A stretch of 64,000 nt of DNA from Arthrobacter sp. B6 (GCF_001663775.1 NZ_KV467169.1:571001-635000); one strand, 5' to 3'. Positions 36,801 to 44,734 are shown, counted from the stretch's first letter. Translations and numbers: made by a program. The notes: generated by a model from the sequence alone, not told the origin.

Positions 36801-37648
36801 AGGCGAAGCTGTGGATCTACGACTCCCTGCTGTCCGAATACGCGGCCATGGGCTTCGAATACGGCTACTCCGTGGAGCGTCCGGACGCCCTCGTTCTGTG
36901 GGAAGCGCAGTTCGGCGACTTCGTCAACGGCGCGCAGACCATCATTGACGAGTTCATTTCCTCGGCTGAGCAGAAGTGGGGCCAGCGTTCATCCCTCGTG
37001 CTGATGCTGCCGCACGGCTACGAAGGCCAGGGGCCGGACCACTCTTCAGCCCGCATCGAACGTTTCCTGCAAATGTGCGCGGAAGAAAACATGATTGTTG
37101 CCAACCCCACGACGGCCGCATCGCACTTCCACTTGCTGCGCCGGCAGGCCTACAGCCGGCCGCGTAAGCCGCTGATCATCTTCACCCCGAAGCAGCTGCT
37201 CCGCCTCAAGGGAGCCGCGTCGTCGGTCGAGGACTTCACCACGGGCAGCTTCCGCCCGGTCATCGGGGACCACGAGCAGCTGGCGGCGGACGCCGTCGAA
37301 CGCGTGCTCTTGGTGTCCGGCCGGCTGTACTACGACCTCCTGTCAACGCGACAGAAGACCGAGGACAAGACGACGGCAATCGTCCGTGTTGAGCAGCTCT
37401 ACCCGCTGCCCGAGGCGGAAATTTCCGCGGAGCTGGCCAAATACCCCAATGCCGAGGTTGTCTGGGCGCAGGATGAGCCCGCCAACCAGGGACCGTGGCC
37501 GTTTATGGGCCTCCACCTCCCGGGCGCGCTCGACCGCAAGGTCCGTCTCGTGTCCCGCCCGGCGTCGGCGTCCACGGCCGCCGGCTCCATGAAGCGGCAC
37601 GCAGCCGAGCAGGACACTCTCCTGAAGCAGGCATTTGCACGTAAGTAA
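33833..37648 (+). CDS. kgd: Multifunctional 2-oxoglutarate decarboxylase/dehydrogenase E1 with fused E2-type acyltransferase domain
   Basis: The product has 1271 residues and is the actinobacterial SucA/Kgd (OdhA) type. A short N-terminal segment (NEWLVDELYEQYQKDKN) leads into an Ala/Pro-rich linker. A SucB-like succinyltransferase domain follows, with catalytic STYDHRVIQG near residue 360. The thiamine-diphosphate E1 domain then carries GMAHRGRLNVL near 585 and GDAAFAGQGVV. There is no lipoyl domain. I start at GTG 33833 (PEQPSHRLPEEFGG), with GGAAGAGG 10 nt upstream; 45 further open codons upstream look non-coding. The enzyme feeds the TCA cycle and is regulated by GarA/OdhI-type proteins in relatives. 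Confidence 0.96.
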   Translation: MPEQPSHRLPEEFGGNEWLVDELYEQYQKDKNAVDAKWWPLFESFDSGSGSSSNGNSALAVAHPATREMPVVGQTPAPATPAPSPEAQRAAPAPAPAPAAPAAPASGKKAPATVARDGAKKTEPGTGSQPIPAQLPKNVKAPTAPEEDVISVLRGPAKAIATNMVTSLEVPTATSVRAIPAKLLIDNRVVINSNLARARGGKVSFTHLIGYAVIRALSQFPSMNVYYDEVDGKPVAVQPAHVNFGIAIDMPKPDGTRLLMVPNIKKAETLNFSEFWHTYEDLIKRARSGKLTADDHQGTTVSLTNPGGIGTVHSVPRLSKGQAAIIGVGALDYPAEFQGASEKIIAHNAISKVLTLTSTYDHRVIQGAGSGEFLKLVHQLLLGAQNFYDEIFEALRIPYEPVRWSPDLQVDPSDQINKVARIQQLIHSYRVRGHLMADTDPLEYVQRKHPDLDVLTYGLTLWDLDREWPTGGFGGKPQLKFRDILAVLRDAYCRTTGIEYMHIQEPEERKWFQDQLEHPYSKPTREEQLRIVSKLNAAEAFETFLQTKFVGQKRFSLEGGESLIPLLDAIMSDAADDGLDEVAIGMAHRGRLNVLTNIAGKTYAQVFREFEGTQDPRSVQGSGDVKYHLGTEGTFTSDNGNETKVYLAANPSHLEAVDSVLEGIVRAKQDRLDQGEAFPVLPIMVHGDAAFAGQGVVAETLNLSQLRGYRTGGTIHVVVNNQVGFTTAPSSSRSSTYSTDVAKMIQAPVFHVNGDDPEAVVRVGQLAYEFRQRFHKDVVIDMVCYRRRGHNEGDDPSMTQPLMYNLIEAKRSVRKLYTESLIGRGDITEEEAEQLLRDYQERLERVFAETHAAQTSPIPIITADSAAVSDIERPIAQQSDFGTNAPASTAISPETLARIGKAHIEIPEGFTVHSKLKQLLEKREQMSREGGIDWGFGEIAAFGSLIMEGVPVRLAGQDSRRGTFVQRHAVFHDRSNGNEWLPLGNLSDKQAKLWIYDSLLSEYAAMGFEYGYSVERPDALVLWEAQFGDFVNGAQTIIDEFISSAEQKWGQRSSLVLMLPHGYEGQGPDHSSARIERFLQMCAEENMIVANPTTAASHFHLLRRQAYSRPRKPLIIFTPKQLLRLKGAASSVEDFTTGSFRPVIGDHEQLAADAVERVLLVSGRLYYDLLSTRQKTEDKTTAIVRVEQLYPLPEAEISAELAKYPNAEVVWAQDEPANQGPWPFMGLHLPGALDRKVRLVSRPASASTAAGSMKRHAAEQDTLLKQAFARK

Positions 37649-37657
37649 ATACGGTGG

Positions 37658-37699
37658 CTGCCCGGCCGGACGTCGAAATACCAGACTCCGGCCGGGCAG
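37658..37699 (+). terminator. Terminator of kgd
   Basis: CTGCCCGGCCGG pairs with CCGGCCGGGCAG around an 18-nt loop and is followed by TTCTGTTT. It begins 10 nt after the kgd stop. Confidence 0.85.
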
Positions 37700-37801
37700 T
37701 TCTGTTTAATGGGGTGCAAGGGCAGCAAAGGGTGCGTCTGCCCGGCCCGTCCCCGCGCTGCCGGCGCGGGCGCCATTCAGTACGGAAGTAAAGAGGAACT
37801 T

Positions 37802-38401
37802 GTGGAAGACAGGAAGCTGCGCATCGCAGCTGTTGGAGATGAACTGCTGGCCGGGCTGGGCGACCCCAGGGCCCTCGGCTGGCTGGGCCGCGTTCTGGCC
37901 CGCACTCCGCAGGACGGCATGGCACTGGAAAGTTATGCCCTCCCCTGCCCGCAGGAAGGAACCGAAGGGCTGGCCGCACGCTGGCTGGAGGAAGCCGGCC
38001 GGCGTTTCAGCGACCTCCATGAAAACCGGCTGGTCATCGGTCTCTCCGGCCGCGACATTGAGTTCGGCCTCTCCACCGCCCGCAGCCGGCTGAACCTGGC
38101 CAACATCCTGGATTCAGCGTCGCAGAACCGGATCGAGGTTTTTGTCGTCGGCCCGCCACCAACACTGGATCCCGGCCAGAACCGCCGGCTGGGTGAGCTC
38201 AACACCGCCTTCGCCGATGTCACCACCCGGCGTAAGCACCTTTACGTGGACACCTTCTCGCCGTTGCTGAACCACGAACAGTGGCGCCAGGATCTTGCCG
38301 CGAACGGCGGGACACCTGGTCAGTCCGGCTACGGCCTCATGGCGTGGCTGGTCCTGCACCGTGGCTGGTTCCAGTGGCTGGGAATGGACGCCCCGGCATA
38401 G
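37802..38401 (+). CDS. SGNH/GDSL-type hydrolase-like protein
   Basis: The product is a 199-residue protein starting VEDRKLRIAAVGDELLAGLGD, where GDELLAG replaces the usual GDSL block: the nucleophile serine position is occupied by Glu. The rest resembles SGNH folds (VVGPPPTLDP, YVDTFSPLLN). Loss of the serine suggests a non-catalytic or divergent member, unless the alignment is misjudged. The GTG start at 37802 has AAAGAGGA 7-8 nt upstream. It stands alone between the kgd terminator and the PadR operator. Confidence 0.7.
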   Translation: MEDRKLRIAAVGDELLAGLGDPRALGWLGRVLARTPQDGMALESYALPCPQEGTEGLAARWLEEAGRRFSDLHENRLVIGLSGRDIEFGLSTARSRLNLANILDSASQNRIEVFVVGPPPTLDPGQNRRLGELNTAFADVTTRRKHLYVDTFSPLLNHEQWRQDLAANGGTPGQSGYGLMAWLVLHRGWFQWLGMDAPA

Positions 38402-38417
38402 TCCACCTCCGCCAATT

Positions 38418-38485
38418 CGCGATATATCTTGACCTGGCCTCCCGGCCGGGTATACCGTGAAGTATCAATCACGATATATCGCGAT
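38418..38485 (+). promoter_or_regulatory. Promoter with two PadR-type operators
   Basis: A clear promoter is TTGACC at 38429-38434, a 16-bp spacer, then TATACC at 38451-38456. It is flanked by two copies of the core CGATATATC: CGCGATATATC at 38418-38428, abutting the -35, and a longer near-palindrome ATCACGATATATCGCGAT at 38468-38485, just downstream of the expected transcription start. PadR regulators commonly bind such ATAT/CGCG dyads. The PadR gene is second in the operon, so autorepression is likely. Confidence 0.8.
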
Positions 38486-38497
38486 CTTGGAGGATCC

Positions 38498-39325
38498 ATG
38501 GCAGAGACCAGCTGGACCGTCACCGACCCCCGGACCATCGATGTGGACGGAGTCACGTCGCTGAAGCTGGGCATGGTCAGCGGACGGTTCGACATCGTTT
38601 CCCACGCCGACGCCGTCGCGCGCATTGAGGTTTCAGAGGTCCAGGGCGACCCCGTAGCCATCAGCCTCGTGGACGGCCGGCTGGAGGTCCGGCACCAGCT
38701 CGACGGGCCGCAGGGGTGGTTCAAGAACCTCATGGGAACGATCAACCACAACAGCAACAATTCCGCTGTCATCAGCATCGCCCTGCCGGATGGAGTTGCC
38801 GTCGAGGCCGGCACCGTCAGCGGTGACGGGCTGGTGTCCGGGATCAGCGGACACACCAGGCTGAACACCGTGTCGGGCTCGGTCATGGCGGATGAAACTG
38901 CTGGTGACCTCCACGTCAACACCGTCAGCGGCGAAGTCATCGCACGCCACCACGACGGCGTCCTGACCGCCAAGAGCGTGTCCGGCGAAGTCACCGCATC
39001 GGGCAAATTCAGCCACATCCGGGCAAACACAGTCAGCGGCGACATGAGCTTCGACCTCCTGGGGTTCACGCAGGACTTTGGTGCCAACTCGGTCTCCGGA
39101 GACCTGACCATCCGCCTTCCGCACGACGTCGGTGTGGACATCGTGGCCAAGTCGGCCAGCGGCACCCTGGTCATCGACAACCAGCAGTACTCCCAGCCGG
39201 GTGGCAAAGTGGAAACAATCGCAGGCCCGGACGGCAAGCTCATGATTGTCCGTACGAACTCCGTCTCCGGCAAGACGTCGATCTTCCACAGCCAGCCAGC
39301 CGGGACCCCGGAAACAGGGCTCTGA
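38498..39325 (+). CDS. DUF4097-family beta-repeat protein
   Basis: The product is a 275-residue all-beta protein. Repeated motifs around the phrase VSGEV/VSGDL/VSGSV at roughly 20-residue spacing are typical of the DUF4097 (adhesin-like bactofilin-fold) family. There is no signal peptide or transmembrane segment, so it is probably cytoplasmic. ATG 38498 has GGAGGA 6 nt upstream. The gene overlaps the PadR gene by one nucleotide (TGATG). The family is often encoded beside PadR regulators; its role is unknown. Confidence 0.88.
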   Translation: MAETSWTVTDPRTIDVDGVTSLKLGMVSGRFDIVSHADAVARIEVSEVQGDPVAISLVDGRLEVRHQLDGPQGWFKNLMGTINHNSNNSAVISIALPDGVAVEAGTVSGDGLVSGISGHTRLNTVSGSVMADETAGDLHVNTVSGEVIARHHDGVLTAKSVSGEVTASGKFSHIRANTVSGDMSFDLLGFTQDFGANSVSGDLTIRLPHDVGVDIVAKSASGTLVIDNQQYSQPGGKVETIAGPDGKLMIVRTNSVSGKTSIFHSQPAGTPETGL

Positions 39326-39939
39326 TGCCTCCTGTCTTCGCCCACGGAGCGCTGCGGCTCTACCTCCTTGCCCTCCTGGAGTCCGGCCCGAAGCACGGAT
39401 ATGAGCTCATTAAGGCGCTCAATGAACGGTTCGGCGGCACCTATTCCCCCAGCGCGGGCACGATTTACCCGCGGCTGGGGAAGCTCGAAGAGGAGGGGCT
39501 TGTCGCCACGGAATCAGAAGGCCGCCGCACCAATTACCACATCACGGCTGCGGGCCTCGCTGAGCTGAACACACGCAGGGACGAGCTTGCCGGCGTCGAA
39601 AATGACATCTCAGCCTCCGTCCGGCGGTTGGCGGACAATCTCCGCGACGATATCCGTGCCAACATGCGTGGGCTGAGGGCAGACCTGGCCGCAACGGCCG
39701 AGGCAGCGAGGGCCTCGGTCCGCACCGGTGATTTCACTGCAGCGGCAACGCGGCACTCCCCAGAGGGACAACGCACGCTCAAGGAAGCCGAGATGCTGCT
39801 TCAGGCGTTCCGGGACGACCTTCGCGTCGAGCTGCGGCTGCAGGCCAGCAGGCAGCCGCTGAGCCCTGAAGCGCTTGAAACGGTCCGCACGGTACTGGAC
39901 CAAGCCCGCATTTCCATCCGGAATTCCCTGCCCGGCTGA
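39325..39939 (+). CDS. PadR-family transcriptional regulator
   Basis: The product has 204 residues. An N-terminal winged helix (LYLLALLESGPKHGYELIKAL, then SAGTIYPRLGKLEEEGLV) is followed by a long helical C-terminal region for dimerisation. It is translationally coupled to the DUF4097 gene. The two dyads at the shared promoter are its probable binding sites. The effector is unknown. Confidence 0.93.
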   Translation: MPPVFAHGALRLYLLALLESGPKHGYELIKALNERFGGTYSPSAGTIYPRLGKLEEEGLVATESEGRRTNYHITAAGLAELNTRRDELAGVENDISASVRRLADNLRDDIRANMRGLRADLAATAEAARASVRTGDFTAAATRHSPEGQRTLKEAEMLLQAFRDDLRVELRLQASRQPLSPEALETVRTVLDQARISIRNSLPG

Positions 39940-40036
39940 GGCGCTGCTTCACGGTCGGTTCCGGTTCGCGGCCTGTGCCATCATGTGGGAGACTTGAGGG
40001 CAGCTCTTTTGAGTACCAACATTAAGGAGGCCAGCT

Positions 40037-40111
40037 ATGAGCAAGCGTGCACGTAAACGTCGTGACCGTAAGCGTGGCGGCGCGAACCACGGCAAGCGCC
40101 CCAACACCTAA
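40037..40111 (+). CDS. 50S ribosomal protein bL37, 24 residues
   Basis: This tiny ORF encodes MSKRARKRRDRKRGGANHGK followed by RPNT, a highly basic 24-residue protein. It matches what I recall of bL37, the short protein found in the large subunit of mycobacterial ribosomes (the KRxRKxRDRK and ANHGKRPN blocks). A near-perfect ribosome-binding site, AAGGAGG, lies 6 nt before the ATG, and a strong terminator follows. The location next to sigR/rsrA recalls the mycobacterial arrangement. It is easily missed because of its size. Confidence 0.88.
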   Translation: MSKRARKRRDRKRGGANHGKRPNT

Positions 40112-40139
40112 GCAAAAGCTTGGTATGACGGTTCAAGCG

Positions 40140-40175
40140 AAGAACCCCGGAAGTCACATGGCTTCCGGGGTTCTT
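40140..40175. terminator. Bidirectional terminator between bL37 and rsrA
   Basis: AAGAACCCCGGAAG pairs perfectly with CTTCCGGGGTTCTT, a 14-bp stem with an 8-nt loop. It lies between convergent genes and can serve both. Confidence 0.9.
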
Positions 40176-40210
40176 CGTCTCTTACGGCGAGTGGCTGGTG
40201 CCGGTTGCCC

Positions 40211-40471
40211 TCAGGCCTCGACTGGACGGATCGAGTGGATGCGGTCCAGGATGGCGTTTTTCAGGTTCTCCGGAGCAGCTTCAGTACAGGAGCGCTTGAC
40301 CATGTTGCGGATGACGCACTCCAGGTCGTACTGCTGGGAGCATTCCGGGCAGTCGTCAAGGTGATCCTTAATGTCTGTGATGTCTTCACGGGTCAATGCC
40401 CCATCAAGATATTCGTAGATGCGTTGCATCCGGGCGTCGTCGCAGTCGCCCAATCCCTGGCAGTCGCTCAT
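40211..40471 (-). CDS. rsrA: Anti-sigma factor RsrA (zinc, redox-sensing)
   Basis: The product is an 86-residue ZAS-family anti-sigma factor. The zinc/redox motif HxxxCxxC is HLDDCPEC. Additional cysteines lie at the N-terminus (MSDCQGLGDC) and C-terminal side (SCTEA). Under thiol-oxidative stress the cysteines form a disulfide, zinc is lost and the sigma factor is released. The gene overlaps the sigR stop by 4 nt. Confidence 0.95.
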   Translation of the reverse strand: MSDCQGLGDCDDARMQRIYEYLDGALTREDITDIKDHLDDCPECSQQYDLECVIRNMVKRSCTEAAPENLKNAILDRIHSIRPVEA

Positions 40472-41253
40472 TTCCTGTTCTCCTGTTGTGTGCTTCCGGC
40501 CGTGTCCTGAGGATCGACGGCGGTTTTGAATCCCCGGTCGGCGGCATACTCCGCCAGCATGTCCCGCAACATTTTCCGGCCGCGGTGTAGCCGGGACATC
40601 ACGGTGCCGATGGGCGTGTTCATGATGTCTGAGATCTCCTTGTAGGCGAAGCCCTCCACGTCCGCGAAATACACGGCGAGCCGGAACTCTTCGGGAATGG
40701 CCTGCAGCGCCCTCTTGACGTCAGTGTCAGGGAGGTGGTCCAACGCCTCTGCTTCGGCCGACCTTAGCCCGCTGGACGTATGGGACTCTGCCCTGGCGAG
40801 TTGCCAGTCCTCGATGGTGTCCGAATTGGACTGCAGCGGCTCGCGCTGCCGCTTGCGGTACAGGTTGATGTACGTATTGGTCAGGATGCGGTAAAGCCAC
40901 GCTTTGAGGTTGGTCCCGGGCTTGTACTGGTGAAATGCCGAAAACGCCTTGGTGTAGGCCTCCTGCACAAGGTCTTCGGCATCAGCAGGGTTCCGCGCCA
41001 TCCGCATGGCCGCTGAGTAGAGCTGGTCCACATATTGCATGGCATCGCGCTCAAAGCGGATCCGGCGCTCCTCCGTGCTTTCCGTGGCAACGTCCACTGC
41101 CTGGCCTGCGGCTTCGGCTTCTGCGCCCGTAGACTCAGTCGGCACCGGCCCGGAAGCAAGCGTGCCGCCTGAGTCCAGTTGCCCGTCGGCGGTCTTGGCT
41201 TCGCGTCCGGAGGCCTCATACATGGCCTCGAGGGCCGGATCCAGGGTGCTCAT
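40468..41253 (-). CDS. sigR: ECF sigma factor SigR/SigH (thiol-oxidative stress)
   Basis: The core sigma region 2 (AMQYVDQLYSAAMRMARN, DLVQEAYTKAFSAF) and region 4 (IPEEFRLAVYFADVEGFAYKEI, TPIGTVMSRLHRGR) match SigR of Streptomyces and SigH of mycobacteria. The 261-residue form starting at ATG 41253 has GAGGG just upstream and about 55 poorly conserved N-terminal residues. An internal ATG at 41223 would be shorter. An in-frame ATG at 41352, preceded by AAGGA, would give a 33-residue extension. The open frame runs further upstream still. SigR directs thioredoxin and low-molecular-weight thiol genes in relatives. Confidence 0.93.
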   Translation of the reverse strand: MSTLDPALEAMYEASGREAKTADGQLDSGGTLASGPVPTESTGAEAEAAGQAVDVATESTEERRIRFERDAMQYVDQLYSAAMRMARNPADAEDLVQEAYTKAFSAFHQYKPGTNLKAWLYRILTNTYINLYRKRQREPLQSNSDTIEDWQLARAESHTSSGLRSAEAEALDHLPDTDVKRALQAIPEEFRLAVYFADVEGFAYKEISDIMNTPIGTVMSRLHRGRKMLRDMLAEYAADRGFKTAVDPQDTAGSTQQENRK

Positions 41254-41488
41254 TGCCCTCAAGTCTACTGCGACGCCCCGGGCACGCGGCGACCCATACT
41301 CCGGGGCGGCGGATCCCAAGGCTTCCATCGCCACGGGGCCTGTCACGTCCATACCGTCCTTCACCAACCCCAAAGGCCAACTCCGTTCCCTGTACCGTTC
41401 CACGCACACGGACCTGCATCCCGCCCGCTGTGCATGGGTGGCGCGCTGTGCGCCGCATTCGTCCGATACTGCCGGACCCGCAATCCAT

Positions 41489-41515
41489 AACCTTTCGCGG
41501 CGGGCAAATATTCCC
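41489..41515 (-). promoter_or_regulatory. SigR-type promoter of sigR-rsrA
   Basis: On the minus strand GGGAAT (41515-41510), exactly 18 nt, then GTT (41491-41489) matches the SigR/SigH consensus GGAAT-N18-GTT. It lies about 236 nt upstream of ATG 41253. Autoregulation of sigR from a SigR-dependent promoter is known in Streptomyces. Confidence 0.85.
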
Positions 41516-41581
41516 CAAAAGTGCAAGACTAGAACCGACTCCGCCGCATTCGACGCGGTTCGTCCACCCAGGAGGAAATCC

Positions 41582-42130
41582 ATGTCCTTTGTCCGTACTC
41601 TCGCCCGGCCCATGCTGGCATCCAGCTTCGTACTCGCTGGGGTGGAGAAGCTCAAGAACGCGGATGACACTGCCCAGCAGCTGTCGCCGCTCCTGCGCAA
41701 AGCCACCGCCTCACTGCCTTTCCGTACGGAGGAGAAGACACTGGCGCGGGTCATCGGCGGAGTGCAGGTGGGCGCCGGAGTGCTGTTCGGCCTCGGCAAG
41801 TTCGCGCGGTTCTCGGCAACGCTCCTCACCGTCATTTCTGCTCTGAATACGTTCGTGGAGTGGCGCAGCGCCGACATCAGCACCAAAGAAGCACGCGTGG
41901 CACGGCGTAACCAGCTCCTGAAGAACCTCTCCTTGGCCGGCGGGGCCCTGCTCGCTTCGGTGGACACCGTAGGCAAGCCCGGATTGGCCTGGCGGGCGGA
42001 ACACCTTGCCGCCGACGCCCGGAAGGGCGCTTCACACCTGGCGGCGGACGCCCGCAAGACCACCGGCAAGAAACTCCACAAGGCCGACAAAGCCGTGCGG
42101 CGTGCGGTGGACCAGGCAAAAGGGGCCTAA
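41582..42130 (+). CDS. DoxX-family membrane protein
   Basis: The product is a 182-residue protein with an N-terminal DoxX domain of about four hydrophobic helices (ARPMLASSFVLAGVEKLKN to about residue 125). A basic Ala/Lys/Arg-rich tail containing two similar HLAADARK segments follows. It is divergent from sigR and lies 66 bp from the SigR-type -35, so the intergenic region may serve both. DoxX proteins are membrane components of redox-related complexes in mycobacteria; the role here is inferred only from family. Confidence 0.88.
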   Translation: MSFVRTLARPMLASSFVLAGVEKLKNADDTAQQLSPLLRKATASLPFRTEEKTLARVIGGVQVGAGVLFGLGKFARFSATLLTVISALNTFVEWRSADISTKEARVARRNQLLKNLSLAGGALLASVDTVGKPGLAWRAEHLAADARKGASHLAADARKTTGKKLHKADKAVRRAVDQAKGA

Positions 42131-42136
42131 GGACGC

Positions 42137-43519
42137 ATGACCGGATCCCCCACAGCCGTTTCGCAGCCTGACGCGGCCGAAGCACTCCCGCACTGGCCCG
42201 CACCGTTCGCCACCCGGCCCATCAATGCCACCGTCACCGTGCCGGGTTCGAAATCCCTGACCAACCGGTTCCTTGTCCTGGCGGCGCTGGCTGACGGCCC
42301 ATCCCGACTACGCGCTCCGCTGCATTCCAGGGACTCCGCCCTGATGATCGAGGCTCTGCGGCAACTGGGTGCGGCCATCACTGAAGTTCCCGGCGACGGT
42401 GCATTCGGTCCTGACCTTGAAGTCGTCCCGCTCCCGCAGGACTCGCCGGCGTCGCTGGCCCGGATCGATTGCGGCCTTGCCGGAACGGTCATGCGCTTTG
42501 TTCCCCCGCTGGCTGCGCTCCGGAACGGCATCAGCGTTTTCGACGGCGATCCGCACGCCAGGAAGCGTCCCATGGGGACCATCATCGAGTCGCTGAAGGC
42601 GCTCGGGGTGGCGGTTACGGCGGAGGACGGTGGCACCCCTGCGTCCCTCCCGTTTGAGGTTTCCGGAACGGGGGAGGTCCGGGGCGGTCATCTGGTCATC
42701 GATGCCAGCGCATCGTCGCAGTTCGTCTCCGCGTTGCTGCTGGTGGGTGCACGGTTCACGGAGGGGCTCCACCTGGAGCATGTGGGAAAGCCGGTACCAA
42801 GCCTTGACCACATCAACATGACAGTGGCCGTCCTTCGCGACGTGGGGGTCTCGGTGGACGATTCCGTCCCCAACCACTGGGTCGTGGAGCCGGGAACCAT
42901 CCAGGCGTTCGACCAGCGCATCGAGCAGGACCTGTCCAACGCCGGCCCCTTCCTCGCCGCCGCCCTCGCGTCCGGCGGAACGGTCCGGATTCCGGGCTGG
43001 CCCACCGAGACCACCCAGGTCGGTGACCTCTGGCGCACCATCCTTGCGGACATGGGCGCCATGGTCAGCCTGGCCGACGGCGTCCTCACGGTCACCGGCG
43101 GGGCGGAGATCAAAGGTGGCGACTTTGCTGAAACCAGCGAGCTCGCCCCCACTGTTGCTGCACTCTGCGCCCTCGCCAGCGGGCCCTCCCGGCTCAGCGG
43201 TATTGCCCACCTTCGCGGCCACGAGACTGACCGGCTTGCCGCCCTGGTCACCGAGATCAACCGGCTGGGCGGCGACGCCGAGGAAACCAGCGACGGACTG
43301 GTGATCCGCCCGGCTAAGCTGCACGCCGGCGTCGTCCGCAGCTACGCGGACCACCGGATGGCAACGGCGGGCGCAATCCTGGGCCTGGCAGTGGAAGGCA
43401 TCGAAGTGGAGGACATCGCCACAACCGCCAAGACCATCCCGGATTTTCCAGGGCTGTGGGCAGACATGATCGCACAGGGCCAGGAACCCGCTACCCATGA
43501 ACCCGCTGGTGCCGCATAG
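42137..43519 (+). CDS. aroA: 3-phosphoshikimate 1-carboxyvinyltransferase (EPSP synthase)
   Basis: AroA condenses shikimate 3-phosphate with PEP in the shikimate pathway. The 460-residue protein has KSLTNRFLVLAALA, CGLAGTVMRF, RPMGTIIESLKALG and DHRMATAGAILGLA, all standard EPSP synthase blocks. It begins 6 nt after the doxX stop and overlaps rsgA by one nucleotide. The aroA-rsgA-hisN order is typical of actinobacteria near sigR. Confidence 0.97.
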   Translation: MTGSPTAVSQPDAAEALPHWPAPFATRPINATVTVPGSKSLTNRFLVLAALADGPSRLRAPLHSRDSALMIEALRQLGAAITEVPGDGAFGPDLEVVPLPQDSPASLARIDCGLAGTVMRFVPPLAALRNGISVFDGDPHARKRPMGTIIESLKALGVAVTAEDGGTPASLPFEVSGTGEVRGGHLVIDASASSQFVSALLLVGARFTEGLHLEHVGKPVPSLDHINMTVAVLRDVGVSVDDSVPNHWVVEPGTIQAFDQRIEQDLSNAGPFLAAALASGGTVRIPGWPTETTQVGDLWRTILADMGAMVSLADGVLTVTGGAEIKGGDFAETSELAPTVAALCALASGPSRLSGIAHLRGHETDRLAALVTEINRLGGDAEETSDGLVIRPAKLHAGVVRSYADHRMATAGAILGLAVEGIEVEDIATTAKTIPDFPGLWADMIAQGQEPATHEPAGAA

Positions 43520-44634
43520 TGGCACGCAGCACTGATTCCTGGGATGAATCCGACGTCCGGATCCGCCCCAGCAAGAAGGGCTCCCGCCCCCGCACCAAAG
43601 ACCGTCCCAGCCACGACGACGCAGTGACGGGGCGGATCATCACCGTGGACCGCGGCCGGTACACGGCCGTTGTTGGCGAAGACTCGGGCGAAGAACGCAT
43701 CATCATCGCCGCAAGGGCACGGGAACTCCGCCGCTCCCCCGTAGTCGCCGGCGACTTCGTCTCGCTGGTGGGCGACGTCTCCGGAGAACCGGACACACTG
43801 GCCCGGCTGGTCCGGATCCAGGACCGCCGGACGCTCCTGCGGCGCAGCGCGGACGACACCGACCCGGTGGAGCGGGCCGTCGTAGCCAACGCGGACCAGC
43901 TGGTTGTGGTGGTTGCTGCCGCCAACCCCGAGCCACGCACCGGCTTCATCGACCGCGCGCTCGTGGCCGCATACGACGCCGGCATTGAGCCGATCCTTTT
44001 GGTCACCAAGGCGGACGTCAAGGACCCTGCCGACCTCCTGTCGAACTATGAGCACCTTGATTTCCCGGTCATCATCAGCCGGACTGCCGACTCTGCGGCC
44101 TCCGGCATCGACGCCCGCTCCGACGACGGGCTCTCGGCCCGCCTGGACGGCGACGCGGTCGCCCAACTCCGGGCGTACCTCGACGGCAAGGTGACAGTCA
44201 TGTTGGGACACTCGGGAGTGGGTAAGTCCACCATGGTAAACGCCCTGACGGGCGCCGAGCGGGCCACGGGTGGCGTCAACGCGGTGACCGGCCGGGGACG
44301 CCACACGTCATCCTCGGCCCTCGCCCTGAAACTGGCCGATGCCCCGGCAGGAAGCTGGATCATCGACACCCCCGGCATCCGGTCCTTCGGCCTGGCGCAT
44401 GTCGACCCCGACCGCATCCTTCGTTCCTTCCCGGACTTGGAACCGGGCACGGATGCCTGCGAGCGCGGCTGCAAACACACTTCCAGCGCAGTCAACTGCG
44501 GCCTCGACTCCTGGGTGGCTGAAGGCCACGCGGGACCAACCGGAGCCGCAAGGCTCGGATCCCTGCGGCGCCTCCTGGGCACTGATCCGCGGATGGAGGG
44601 GCAGGAGACCAAGGAACTGGGCAACGTGAATTGA
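43519..44634 (+). CDS. rsgA: Ribosome small subunit-dependent GTPase A
   Basis: RsgA is a circularly permuted GTPase that helps 30S maturation. The order is an OB-fold N-terminus, G4 (LVTKAD), then G1 GHSGVGKSTMVNAL and G3 DTPGIRSFGL. A C-terminal zinc site follows in DACERGCKHTSSAVNC. The protein has 371 residues and a GTG start within the aroA stop (TAGTG). Confidence 0.97.
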   Translation: MARSTDSWDESDVRIRPSKKGSRPRTKDRPSHDDAVTGRIITVDRGRYTAVVGEDSGEERIIIAARARELRRSPVVAGDFVSLVGDVSGEPDTLARLVRIQDRRTLLRRSADDTDPVERAVVANADQLVVVVAAANPEPRTGFIDRALVAAYDAGIEPILLVTKADVKDPADLLSNYEHLDFPVIISRTADSAASGIDARSDDGLSARLDGDAVAQLRAYLDGKVTVMLGHSGVGKSTMVNALTGAERATGGVNAVTGRGRHTSSSALALKLADAPAGSWIIDTPGIRSFGLAHVDPDRILRSFPDLEPGTDACERGCKHTSSAVNCGLDSWVAEGHAGPTGAARLGSLRRLLGTDPRMEGQETKELGNVN

Positions 44635-44734
44635 CGGGTTCCCGGCGTGTTGTAACAGCGGCTGTCCCATTCGGGACGGTTCGCAAAATGCCGGGGTCCC
44701 CAACCACACGGGGCTTAGACGGTAGTTTGGAACC

